Part shown: in pieces, positions 1-11,526 of the stretch | How the letters are laid out: every line of letters begins with the position of its first letter | How positions within the stretch are numbered: position 1 is the first letter of the stretch | NCBI RefSeq assembly: GCF_022965805.1 | Contig: NC_133105.1 | Location: forward strand, 5,642,001 to 5,706,000 | Reading direction: 5' to 3' | Origin: Primulina eburnea | Taxonomy: Eukaryota; Streptophyta; Magnoliopsida; Lamiales; Gesneriaceae | DNA length: 64,000 nt | Translations under genes and position numbers: made by a program | The notes under the pieces: model-generated | What the model was told of the DNA's origin: nothing | Databases searched by the model: none | What the model saw: the letters and a program-made list of their open reading frames with translations, nothing else

Positions 1-525
1 GCATAGAACTCAAACGATCTAGTTCCTTTTGCTATCGCTGTTAGCCAACTATATATGAAGGCTGCTGTCGTTATTGGTGGTCTCATTTGAAATGGATTAA
101 TATGTAATATCTCCAGAATTCATCAAGTGAGAAATAAATTAAAGCATGTGTGTTTAATTTTATTAGTTTTTTGTATTGAGTAAAAATCCGGATAGTTAAC
201 AAAATATCTTTGATCAAAACTTTTTTAAAAGAAAATTTCGTCTTTTATTTGTCAAAGAAGCACTGATATTAATTAAAATTGAGACTAAAGACTCTTAGAC
301 CAACTAAGTTTTAATTGATTTTGTAATGTCTTATTTAAATTTATGATCATGCTATAATTATATAAATTTATTGATAATTTTTTTATTTTCTTAAAATAGT
401 TTTTTTACAATTTTTAGATGAATATATAACTCTCTTTTAAAATAAAGTTGGAAAACCCGTTGATTTAAAAATATAAAAAAAAAATCATGTTTAGATTATA
501 TAATTTCTCAATTGTATAAGCATCC

Positions 526-530
<5 letters not shown>

Positions 531-613
<83 letters not shown>
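531..613. repeat. (TA)n microsatellite
   Basis: Uninterrupted TA dinucleotides run for about 83 bp. Its length is likely to vary between individuals and between assemblies. Confidence 0.95.
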
Positions 614-617
<4 letters not shown>

Positions 618-639
618 TATGCATGAATACTATCAAATA

Positions 640-2180
640 TAATATAAATGTAATTTCTAACAAAATATGGGCATCAGATGGGCAAAATATAATATTTGAT
701 ATTTCAATTTAGGTACTGTTAAATTAAATTTAGTACGAACTCGTATTTTATGGTAGGAACTTGTTTCTTTTTGTATTAAATCATATGAATTTTTCATACT
801 AACGCATCTTCAATTAAAACTCCAGGAGTATTTCGTTTATGATTATCATTCAAATATCAAATATATTTTCAAACAATATATGGATATCAAATAGGCTAAA
901 TCAGGTATCTAACGTATCAATTTCGATAATTTGTAGGTTATATTAAGTACTTAGTCATGTTTATTGTTAGTGGAGAACATGTTTATGTTTTTTTGTATTA
1001 ACTCTCATGGATAATGATACCTCATCATAATGCATCTTCTTCAATGGAAACTTTAAGAAGATTTCATACACGATGACCACTCAAATATAAAATATATTTT
1101 TCAGACAAGTATATGTATCAAATAGGCCAAATCACATATATGATATCTTAATTAAATACTTTGTAGGTTAATTTAAATATTTACACCGAATTTGATTGTT
1201 AGTGAAGAACATGTTTTTGTTGGTATTAAATCACACGAATATTTTATCCTAATGCATTTTCAATGGTAGTTCCAATAGGAATGATTTCATGGTGACCACT
1301 CTAACATCATAAGTGCTTTTTAGGCCGAATTAACATGAAAAAATCATATATGTATGTTAAATCAAACTAAATAATTTTTAGGCCGAATTAAGTATGTAAT
1401 TGTATGGCATGATAACTATTCAACATGTTTATTTAAATCTATAAAGAACATTAATAAGAAATTCTAATGCATCTTCCCTAACAACACCAACACAAATTTC
1501 ATTTATGATAGTCACTCGAAGATCGAGTATTTTCTCATCAAATTTGAGTATCGACATGGAAGAATCAGGTTTCAGCCATATCAAATTAAGTACATTTTAG
1601 ATCATATTAAGTATTTAACCATATTTAATGATAACTAGACAATGTGTGTATTTTAAAAAAATAAATAACATTAATAAGTCATCCTAATAAACACATCTTT
1701 TATTTCCATTTTTTCTCATATCAATAAATTAAATAATTTACTGAAATTAAATTCACATTCCAAAATAATTAAAATTAAATTTATCTAGTTACACATAATT
1801 TTTTTAATAATAATAATGTTATATTAATACACGTAATTAAAAAATATATAATTTTATTAATAATAAAAATTAATTAAAATAATTATTTTATGATAAAAAT
1901 AGATTTCAAATTTCATAATAATTACGCAACATATTTGTTTTAAAATAAATAATATTAATAAGTCGTCCCAATATACACATCTTATTTCCATTTTTCTCAA
2001 CTCAATAAATAAGTATAATTTATCGAAATTAGAGCCACAATCCAAAATAATTAGCATAAATTTATCTTATTACACATCATTTTTTTAAAATAATAATAAT
2101 GTAATATTAATACAACTAATAAAAATATATTGTAGTTTTATTAATAATGAGAATTAGTTAAAATATTTATTTTTATGATA
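640..2180. repeat. Degenerate tandem array, about six units of 215-290 bp
   Basis: A recurring block can be followed by eye. It has an 'aacatgttt'-like landmark, then a 'tattaa'/'attaataa' stretch, 'taatgcatctt' or a variant, and a 'tttgtaggtta'-like stretch. The landmark recurs near 757, 975, 1207, 1422, 1640 and 1928, so spacing is about 218, 232, 215, 218 and 288 bp. The last two units are the most alike; both carry 'tccaaaataatta' and a long AT-rich tail. Nothing coding is visible. It looks like an old, locally amplified minisatellite rather than a centromeric satellite, but unit boundaries were judged by eye. Confidence 0.55.
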
Positions 2181-3897
2181 AAATTAAATATCAGACAGAT
2201 AATTATAATGATAATTGTAAAAAAAATATTAATTGAATAAAAAATATGAAGAAATATAAAAAATTAGATTATAAAATAATAAATTATAAGAAAAAAAGTT
2301 ATTAATAGCAAATAATCCAAAACCGTTATTTCGATTATCTTTGTTCCCAAATATATAATCAAACAGTTAATAAAAATAATGCTAGAAAATAAATGATAGG
2401 AGATAAATTAATAATATAATATTAATCATAAAATAATAAAGAATAAAATATTATTAGTAAAAAAATTTATTAATTCAATAAAAAATATAATTTTACTAAA
2501 AATATATTATTAATATAAATTAACAAAGAAGAATTAATCTGAATATAAAACAATAGCAAAATTGAATATATTGTACATAGTGATACAATAATTTAAAAAA
2601 AGTGTAAATATGTCAATTAGGGAGTGAAAATAAAATTGTTGGGGTATCAGGGAGTGCATAATAAACTTTATTGATATAAGGACTGAACGTTAAGTTTAAC
2701 GTATGATTAATGATTTTTTTTTTCTAATTTAGCCTTCTCGTATTCTCATGTTGGACTAGAAATTATACGTGTTTGTGTTGCTAAACGCGGTCTAGTCTTT
2801 ATGCTGCACTTAGTTTGCTAAAATCGCTACTATTGCAACTGAATCATTTCGATAAATTTTCAGATTTGTGTGAATAATTATGTGTTAAGGCCGAAGAAGC
2901 GGGCCTTGATTATTTCAGGAAAATGAGGTTGCACTGCAATTGTGGTGTGCTGTGTAAAATATCTTTATGGTACTTACGTTTCCTAGAGTTTCCAGAATCT
3001 GTTAGTGCTTTGATTTTCATTGTTACCCACACGGACAAGCACAAGTTTCTTATGAATTAGGCTACTGCAGCTGGAGGTAGCGGAGATTGTTATAAATGGC
3101 ATCATCGGTTGGCTGCATCCAGCTGAAAAAGCCTGTGTTACACATGCAACTCTTGCAAAAAACATTGTTCAACCAACCACATATCTAGAGATGAGAAACA
3201 CGACGGCCAGAATGGTTATATTCGTGCTCGAGAAATGTTTCTTGAACACCATATTTCACATAGGATATCCTTAGTTCTGATGGAGGTTGTTGGGTTATGT
3301 ATGAACAAGTGAGAGTGATACTGTGATGGATGATTTCTTAAGAAGTTCTCGTGCGTCAAGCTGTGACATTGCTCCACTTGATCGGGTTTGTTAGATGTGC
3401 CGTAAAAGAGTGATGCCAAATCTTAACGGATAATATTATCTCTGCTGAGGACAGAGCCGAAGGTAACATCCATAATTTTTGAACTAGCGATAACGTTTGA
3501 TCCCAATAATTAGTATCAGAGCGAGATCATAAATTTAAGTTTCTCGATAAACATATTTTTATACTTCTTGAAGGAAAAGATGTTGGATTAAGCATATATG
3601 AATGAGAATAATACAGATATGTTGGGATAAACATATTTTATACTTCAAGCCAAGGTTGACCTGGCCTATTATGAGGATCTCGTTAAAGATTATAGGCTGG
3701 CATTAGAAGTGATTGTCCATTCTGGAGAAAAAGCGTTGTGTCAAATGTTATGACAATTGAACAACATTTAAATCTGATACACGACTAAATTCTCATATAA
3801 TCTTTATAATTTATGTTGAACAAAATATACCAAATACCGACGGTTAACATCTATAAATATTGACTTAATAGTAAGCGATTGATCCTAACAGATGTTC
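2181..3897. other. AT-rich intergenic DNA, no supported gene
   Basis: The first part is poly-A/T rich. From about 2880 to 3780 base composition becomes more balanced and short open stretches appear on both strands, for example around 3060-3240 on the plus strand. None has a start, a conserved motif or recognisable splice sites. Near 3510 there is 'agtatcagagcgag', which resembles a tRNA-iMet primer binding site, so part of this may be a decayed retroelement. I do not recognise a gene here. Confidence 0.4.
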
Positions 3898-5032
3898 TGT
3901 CACGTCCCGTGACGGGGGTTGGTTGACACCGGCGTTGCTCTCAAATTTACATTCGACAACAACAAGCCTCAGAGTACAGAATTCAGAAACCATTCTTTTA
4001 TTCATATTACGAAATAAATCAATTGTCTGTTACAACTCTGATACTGATGTTTTACAGCGGAAATATAAAACCAGACATAACATTGCCTTAACAGATACAG
4101 CGGAATTAACATAACATAAACTGAAAACAATAATCTTCTTCACCAGCACCAGAACTGGATATGCTCTTTCTCTTCTAGTATTTCTTCCCCGTTCTTATCT
4201 GAGATGGGTTTAGTGGGTGAGTGATATGGTTGTCACTCAGTAAGCAGGGGCTGGAATAAGTCCCAATTTTCGAAACCATTTTCAACAAAACAGTAATACA
4301 ATAATATACAGAAACTCGTCTTTTCAGAACAGAAATCAGAATTCAGATATCACAGTTTCAGGACAGAAATCAGAAATTAGTAAGCACTGAGCACGTTAGT
4401 GAATTTCATGGCTAAACTGATATCACTCCCCTATATGTTCTCTCCTCTAAGAGGTGAGGCCAGAATCAGAATCAGAATCAGAATTCAGAAATGTTCAGAA
4501 TATATATTCCTACCATTAGTTCACTAGGGAGTTTCAGTGCTTCGAAACAGATATCATAAATCAAACATACAGAAACTATGCTTTAAAACAGATATTACAA
4601 ACTGATTTCAAGATATTTATACATAAGCCCACTTATCGTGATTTGCTATAAAGTTTCGGTTGAAGTCTACTGGAATTTGGCTGCTCTCGCTACTGGATTT
4701 TGCTGCTTGACAAAGACACTATTTCTTAACTCGAAATTTAAGTGATACTCTCAAATCTTATGTAACCCATTTCAGAGACTTGAGGGTGCTATTTATAGGC
4801 CGAAATTCGACTGTTAGCCTTCCAATTAATGACCATAATATGCTATTATCCGCCTTTATTCTATGTTAAATGCTTCAGTTACAAGTCCTGAGCAGAACCA
4901 GTAACTGTCTGCTGCTTTCTCGTTCTTCTACTGCTGCTGGTTTCTTGCTCTTCTGCTGCTGGAAACTACATGTCTGTTGGAAAAATACCAGCTTCTGAAT
5001 ATTATCTTTTGCTGGAAATTCGGGTTCTCACA
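3898..5032 (-). mobile_element. Solo LTR of an LTR retrotransposon, TSD TGTTC
   Basis: The 1,135-bp segment starts TGTCACGTCC, ends TTCTCACA, and is flanked on both sides by the same 5 bp, TGTTC (3893-3897 and 5033-5037). That is the mark of an LTR left after the two LTRs of an element recombined. Transcription signals point to the minus strand: a TATAAAT box is read at 4797-4791, and an AATAAA-type signal near 3995 toward the other end. In that orientation the LTR begins TGTGAGAACCCG and ends GTGACA. A short CAGAAT repeat lies near 4463. No internal retroelement sequence adjoins it. Confidence 0.85.
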
Positions 5033-5037
5033 TGTTC

Positions 5038-5403
5038 GTTAGCTCATGAAGGCACGTCTCAAATATGCCACAAACACGTCTCAAATATGCCACAAACTCC
5101 TTAACTTGCAAATATAAACGGATATTCACATTTTTTATCGTCAAGACTTGATCTTTGTGAATGTAGTGGCTTCTCTCATATCTGGTGAGTGGTGACTTAC
5201 TCTGTGAAGCACTACAAATTTGTTGGGCACATACGTTGAATTATAGGAGCGCCTGATGTTATATATAGCTACTACGTACAATCCATTGAATGTAATTATT
5301 ACATGGAAAACTCATATATGCCTTCCACTTTCAGATTAAAAAATTTGAAATATGGGAATTTTCTTCCTCTCTTCTTGTTTCTTCGACACAAACTGAAATT
5401 TCA
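5038..5403. other. 3' flank of the TLC-domain gene
   Basis: This stretch lies between the solo LTR duplication and the stop codon of the minus-strand TLC gene. It should hold that gene's 3' UTR. I cannot place a polyadenylation site with confidence and see no other gene. Confidence 0.4.
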
Positions 5404-7278
5404 TTAGCTGGTGGCAAGTTTCTTGGACAAAGTGGTCCTTCTAGACAATTTGTACATAACCATCCTTACAATCTTGTAGAACCAAAATGCACTCACCAGC
5501 TGTAGCCCCAACGCCATTGCCTGAAAATACCCAACAAAATCCGATCAAATTGTGATTCAAAAACTTGAGAACTTTTCCAAATCAAATCCAACTTTACTCG
5601 TTTCGCTTAAAAAAAAAATTCCGAGTTCACCTTAAAAGTACGTGCACTGTGTTTGTGCTGTGCTTGGATAGACTCGCAGTTTTCCCTTAATTCTATATTT
5701 TGCTTAATAAATATATACAATAATTTCCAATGAAGTTTTTGTTCCAACAATTTCATTTAAACCCAGTTTCTTAATGATTGTAGGGTCTAAAATACGGCTC
5801 CAAGTCAGAGGATTGCCTTGATCAGAAATGGATTGTCAGCTGATAAAGTGACATAGGTGATATATGGTCCTCCAACCATCCTTGCAAAAGTGAAAATCAA
5901 TGCAAATAATATCTGCACAAATGAAGAATCCAATTATTGAACACAATATTTAACAACAATATATTGAAATTTCTAAATTTTGAATCCATAAAAAATTCAT
6001 ACATATAATATTGATATAAATAAAAAAGGGAAAATCCCCAAGACTAATAAAATCTGGTATTTTTTCAAGTGTGGACACTGATGCTCCTTCACATTTCCAC
6101 TTCTATAGTCTCCCTTATCTCTCGTTTTAAATTTATCCACAAGTTATTATTTGAATTCAATCTCACAGGTGACCTCGTGTGTTTATTTTAAATCTGCAAT
6201 TTACTCTAACTTATTTATTGTAATATATAAAGAACCGACGTACATCGGCAGCTAAATTGAGGTCGGTGTCCTTGTATCCAAGTTCTTTAAGAAGCTCCCT
6301 TAAGTGAAGGAATGGACTAGACATCTCCGTAACCCACAAAGCTGCCACCATCTCTGATCCACACTACATTGTAAATACGGCACAATTCGTCATATGATAG
6401 CACCAAGAAATACAGGGACATTCTGTCCTATTTTCCAGAAATATACATGCATAAACATGTAAAATTTACATGTATATTTTCAGAAAACTTCCCTTAATTA
6501 TTTAAGTTTCTTTAGATATCGTTGTTAGAATACAGAGGAACGTGGGGAAATTTAATTTCATGCCATTCTTGAGATGATTTTTTCTCATCGACAAGAAGTC
6601 GCGTCAACTATAAATTTGAGATTACCCTTTGATATTCAAGTCCTGACCAGATTCCGACGATGCTGACCAAATGATGAACAGTGTTGTCAATCTTGACATT
6701 TTTGTCAAAGTGGCAGCACACCAAATCATACAGCATATATCCAACTGTCACCGCCAGTGTTTGCATCTGTTTCATATTCTCCAAGAATTAATCCCTCAAA
6801 TATATTAACTTCTTTCGATTATAAAAAATATACTGGGATGGAAATTCCACTTCTCAACATAGAAAATTTCCTGCAAAAATTGAATCTTGATAATCTAGCG
6901 TGCAATGCCGAACAAAACTGCTGTTTCTTGAACATGTATGGAGGCAGATCCAAGAATTTCGATCAGAAACACAACTTCAGGGGTAGGCTAGCAGAACTCA
7001 ACTAGGAGTAAAATTTTGAGCTAATTAAACGTAACAGATGTTGAAAATATATAACTCGCCTGTCTAGGAGAAGACTTAGAGGCCAAAGGGCAAACCGGGC
7101 ATCTCCAATCTTGAACAGAGGAAGAAGCCAAAATGACAGCCAAACAAGCATGAACTGTGGAAACAATACGATTGCTGAAATCAAAAGAACGTCTTGGGAA
7201 CACTTTTCTCGCCAACAGAAACAGTAATGTCCATGAAATCCCACCAAAAACAATCAATTTTGCTGCGTAATCCTCCAT
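5404..7278 (-). CDS. TLC domain-containing membrane protein (TLCD4/TMEM56-like), five exons
   Basis: Exons on the minus strand are 7278-7060, 6766-6626, 6363-6244, 5912-5817 and 5520-5404 (73, 47, 40, 32 and 38 codons plus stop), giving 230 aa, the usual size of plant TLC proteins. All junctions are phase 0. The N-terminus reads MEDYAAKLIVFGGISW. The conserved family core is visible: RSFDFSNRIVSTVHA (about residues 30-44), the YDLVCCHFDKNVK and NTVHHLVSIVGI blocks (about 85-112), and SSPFLHLRELLKELGY (about 135-150). Alternating hydrophobic segments predict a multi-pass protein of internal membranes. TRAM-LAG1-CLN8 family members act in lipid synthesis or lipid sensing; the substrate of this plant clade is unknown. 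The start is the first ATG in a well-conserved N-terminus. Introns 1 and 4 appear to have GC donors (CAG|GCGAGT at 7060/7059 and AAG|GCAATC at 5817/5816), while introns 2 and 3 are GT-AG. Confidence 0.88.
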
Positions 7279-7739
7279 CCAATATCTTGATTAAAATAAA
7301 TCCCTAAAGAGAGAGCTTTGGACGTGTTATGAAATGAATGGTTTTGGTCATTTGATGCAGGTTGTATATGTGGGGCAGGTTGGTTTTTAAAGCTTTCAAT
7401 CTTCCAACTGTTACCTACTTCAGTTATTTTCGACGCGCCAATACGTACTTCTATATTGGTAGACAATCTTCTTGAATTAATATAATGGTTGAATTTTCTC
7501 ACAGTTTCTTGCAAGAGTGGTTGACAGATCCACGATATCGACTGGATCTCTATTGAGCAGCATGTAGAAACCATAAATGTTGAAAAACATTATAATTTTA
7601 GAATATAAAATACATTTCAAAGTTTTTTGTCGCAAACACATGAAACTTTTTTTTTGGTAGAACCAAAAGATATACTCCAAATAATAATATAATGAGAAAA
7701 CGAAATACAAAAGTTGAGATTATAACCGTTAGTTTTGAT

Positions 7740-7868
7740 CGCACTGTTTAACCACAAGGGCTTTAACAACAGTTTTAAAATACCTACGACAACGGTTTTT
7801 AAATACCTACGACAACGGTTTTTAAATACCTACTACACGGTTGTTGTAGGCCTTTTTTTCTTGTAGTG
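7740..7868 (-). mobile_element. CACTA-type transposon terminus with subterminal repeats
   Basis: Read on the minus strand, the sequence from 7868 is CACTACAAGAAAAAAAGGCC, the classic plant CACTA terminal motif. It is followed by three near-identical subterminal repeats of the form ACCGTTGTCGTAGGTATTT, each about 26 bp. The element would extend leftward from here, toward the TLC gene promoter. I could not find a matching opposite terminus, so this may be a short remnant or a deleted copy. Its exact left limit is uncertain. Confidence 0.6.
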
Positions 7869-9964
7869 TTACCAAAAAGAAATAGTGCTTTTATTTTGTT
7901 TTGGTGCATGTTGGAACAGTTCCCATCAGCTGTTAAAAAAAAGTCTTTCAATCGACTAAAGTAGTCTCTTCTGGAAAAAATCTTCGAAGAAACCCATATA
8001 CCTTACTGGCTTGTCATGGTGTTAGGACAGAGAGCAAGATAGAGAACACGGCAATGAAAGCTTAGGCAATATAATTTAATTTTTAGTTTAGAAGAAATGG
8101 TTTCAAAATAAACGTGAAAAATCCTATCTTTAATATGTTAATTGTTTATATGGAAAAAAAAAAAAAAAAAAACCAAGTTACATGATTAAAAATAAAAATT
8201 TATTGTAATACTACAGAAAATGAAAAGAAAAAATACACTTTTCAAGACTAAAAATTTAAATTTTCTGTTAACATGACTAAAAAAAATGTATTTTCTCGTC
8301 GTTACACTTCGGCTATCCTCTCATTTCCCTATTTCTCTTTGGTTTTCTCACCGAAAAAATTAAAATAAGCATATTCTTCTCTATTGGATCGCATTTATAA
8401 ATTTATAGTTTGTTTATATTTAATCTACTCCATGTTTTGTATTCACTTGAATGCAAACCGATTTTGGTTTAATTATGACCCGACATTATATTGAACAGGT
8501 TAATGGACTAAAAAAATCATTTTCACTCGGTTAACTGAGTGTATTTTAGCCAATAAAATTCCAAAGAAAATGAGAAATGTGATCATGTCTCTATGTGTGG
8601 AAGTAGTGCAAGAACAAAAAAAATGCTTGAGAAAATAAAATCTCTTGATCCAGTTTCCAACAGATCAAGTAGGACTAGAAATTTATTATGCAAATCGATG
8701 GAAATTAAAACTGCAAAAATCGATATAAAATCATAATCACAAAAAAAACAAAAAAACAAAAACAAAAACACTCCCCAAACCCGATCCTATAGAAAAAAAT
8801 TATCCTGATTATTCCATCAAAACGTCATGTTAAAGTTGAGGAAAGCACAAAATTAATGACATACAGATTCAGGAACTCCACATGCATAGAAAAAGCCAAT
8901 CCCGACATGGACTATCCATGGTCCACAATTTTTTTGGGCTGTGATTTCTATATATGATGAGTTTGGACAACAGAGTAGGCCAGAAGCTAAATGGAAGAAA
9001 AGGAGGAAGAGATGGATAAAACATGCCACCACTCGGTGCCTCACCTTCTATGCTAAGGTTGGTTGTATGACATAAAAGTATTCTGCGATAAAGTGACTGT
9101 GTGTTTCAGAGTTAACTATTGTGTGTGGTGTATTTATACCTAACACAACATGCAGCGGAATTTTTCAACAAACAAAACTTTAAGTAAATAAAATTAAACA
9201 AAAATAATTACGTACAAGTTAACACGCTTGTATGGTACGTCATGACAAAATATGTACTAGAATAACTTGTCATTTTACAAAATAAATACTAGTGAATAAA
9301 GAAAAATAAATAACCAAAACTATGGACGTAGCGTTTGTGAAACCGATTTTTTTTTTCTAAACAACACACTAATCAGCACTGCAATCAGATATTGTGTATG
9401 TCTGTCTTCAACATTCTATGAAAACACAGCAATACGTCTTAATTTGAGCACTCGATCTCTTCGATATAAATTTTTAATTCTCGTGCTTGTTCCTGCGATG
9501 TCTCTCTCACACATCTCCCTCTCACAAAGTTTCATTTGCCCTAGAGTTTAATTCATAAATTTTTTTGCAAGATATGGAAAATGGTTATATTAAAAAATAA
9601 ATTTTTTAAAACAATAATATCACAGTTAGAGTTCTTATCATAAATATATATGATATAGAAAGATAAAACTCTATAATTCAATAAACAATATTATATAAAT
9701 AAAAATTTAAATAAAGAATAAATTTTACCATCTACCACTTGGAAAGAAGAACATACCACTGTAGTTTGAACTACCTATAAATTATTTCTTCTTATGTTAA
9801 CGGGAAAAAAAATTTGTAGTATTAGCAAAACCATTCTTAAATTTTGATACAATCTTGTCATCAAAGAAATCAATATTCATTTCTTGATCGATCCTTTTGC
9901 TTTTTCATCAGATAATTCACTCTTTTTTTTTTCTGATTTCATTTCGATTTTCTATCTTTAAAAA
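7869..9964. other. Intergenic DNA, no supported gene
   Basis: AT-rich with poly-A runs (near 8155-8172). A TATAAATA-like box read on the minus strand near 9130 precedes a 63-codon open stretch (8853-9044) that would encode a hydrophobic, cysteine-containing peptide. That frame has no ATG and is closed upstream by a stop. I see no confirmed gene. Confidence 0.4.
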
Positions 9965-10146
9965 TAGTGGGTCTCATGTGAGACCGTCTCACGGATCCTA
10001 ATCTGTGAGACGGATCAACCATACCCAGATTCACAATAAAAAATAATACTTTTAGCATAAAAAAATAATATTTTTCATAGATGGCCTAAATAAGAGATCT
10101 GTCTCACAAATATCACTCGTGAGACCGTCTCACACAAGTTTTTACC
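9965..10146 (-). mobile_element. Mutator-type MITE, GTGAGACGGTCTCAC family, copy 1
   Basis: A near full-length copy of the family. It runs from TAGTGGGTCTCATGTGAGAC to the 'cacacaagtttttacc' end, the reverse of the usual 'ggcaaaaacttgtgtgagac' order. The flanking 9 bp are CTTTAAAAA on the left and CTTTACAAA on the right, an 8/9 match. A 9-bp duplication is typical of Mutator-like transposition. No coding capacity. Confidence 0.75.
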
Positions 10147-10489
10147 CTTTACAAAATGACATCGAACTGTAATTTATTTTTTATTTTGAATACTCTATTA
10201 CAGCTGTAATCGAATAAAAGTTAGGGTTTTGATTTTTAGGAAATAATATCTGGATTCGGACAAGATCGTAAGATGCTTTACCTAAATCTACATATGCTCT
10301 TTATGTCGTACGATATGTGTAAAATAAAGTTCTTTGTTTATTTTTTTAAAAAAAAAATGGTAATTCGCACCGACTAAACGAAAAGGCTGCAAACTGAAAT
10401 TTATTAAAGCTGTGAAAGTGATTTAATTATTATAATGATGAGGTCACGGAACCGGAACGACTCACAGGTGAGTGGGTGCTACTGTACTC

Positions 10490-10720
10490 TCAATTAGGGG
10501 TGGATTTTCGGTATACCGTGGCAAAAATATCGATATCAAAAATTCATATTGGTACCGATACCGGAATTCCGAAATTTTTCTATGGAAAAATTCACACCAA
10601 TACCATAATGATACCGAAAAAAAATTCGATATACCGAAAAATGTGGTATACTAAAAAAATGTCGGTACGGTATGATTATTTTCGGTAATTTCGGTAATTA
10701 CGGTATGAATTGAGAGTCCT
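10490..10720. repeat. CGGTA/TACCG-rich repeat element
   Basis: About 230 bp are dense in CGGTA and its complement TACCG (for example TCGGTATACCG, ATACCGATACCG, TCGGTAATTTCGGTAATTACGGTA). The block is bracketed by 'ctctcaatt' on the left and 'aattgagag' on the right, a 9-bp inverted repeat. This looks like a non-autonomous DNA element or its subterminal region, possibly hAT-like, but I cannot define a target duplication. Confidence 0.45.
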
Positions 10721-10946
10721 CAATCATCAATAATTTAAAAATAATTATATTTTTTACTTTCTTCCTTATAATTTGCTTTAATAATTTTATAAAAAATTTG
10801 TACTCTCAAAATTGTATGATTTGGTAATTTATATTGTCATATTTCAATTTTTGTTAATTATTTTTGTTTGTAATTTTGGTTTTTTTTCTTACGCAACCCG
10901 CATATAAACAAAATATATGCAGTTTCATCACCATATTAATACTTTC

Positions 10947-11526
10947 AGGGTATGTTTGGTACAAGTGATGAGATAAATAAATGATTGATTATGCTATAGA
11001 TAACAAGATTGATATATTATTAATGGCAGAAACTTGTGTGAGACGGTCTCACAGGTCGTATTTGTGAGACGGATCTCTTAATTGGGTCATCCATGAAAAA
11101 ATATTATTTTTTATACTAAGAGTATTAATTTTTATTGTGAATATAGGTAGGGTTGACCCGTCTCACGGATTAAGATCCGTGATTTTTTCAAAATAAAAAT
11201 AAATATTTATATTTTTTAAAGTTTAAATCAAATTAAATAATAATGATATTAAATATCAGGATCGACATCTAACGTATAACACTCTAAAATAAATTTTATA
11301 TTCAATAAATAACTTTAACACTTTAAGAAATAAGAGGAGAAAAATGTAATTTATTGAGATTTGATAGTGTACCACACTTGATTTGTTAGTCAAATAGTTA
11401 TCAACAAAATGGATCTTAAACCGAGTCGAATTGATTAGTAAAATATCTAAAATTTTAACCAAATATTAGATAATGTTTGAATATTAATTTATTCTTGTTT
11501 AATCTACTCAAACCAAATACATCCTT
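10947..11526. mobile_element. Probable foldback-type MITE with the Mutator-type MITE inside it
   Basis: The left edge reads GGGTATGTTTGGTAC and the right edge AACCAAATACATCC, an imperfect inverted repeat. The right half (about 11395-11520) resembles the right half of the foldback element at 31030-31270: both have 'caaatagttatc'/'agataactattt', a 'gatcttaaa' block, an 'aaaattttaac' block and a 'taatctactca'/'taatccactca' end. A copy of the 180-bp MITE family interrupts it at 11025-11181. The left arm is poorly conserved, so family assignment is tentative. Confidence 0.45.
11025..11181 (+). mobile_element. Mutator-type MITE, copy 2 (3'-truncated, nested)
   Basis: It starts 'ggcagaaacttgtgtgagacggtctcac' in shortened form (first 13 bases ggcagaaacttgt) and runs to 'taagatccgtga', so the last terminal hairpin is missing. 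It lies inside the larger element at 10947-11526. Confidence 0.7.

Noticed and set aside
3060..3240. Open stretch with balanced composition resembling a coding exon
   Set aside because: No start, splice sites or recognised motif; frames on both strands are open equally. Left as unassigned intergenic DNA.
8853..9044. Possible small secreted cysteine-rich peptide on the minus strand downstream of a TATA-like box
   Set aside because: The frame begins at GTG; no ATG exists in frame and a stop lies just upstream. An alternative ATG frame gives an unrelated peptide. No family resemblance.
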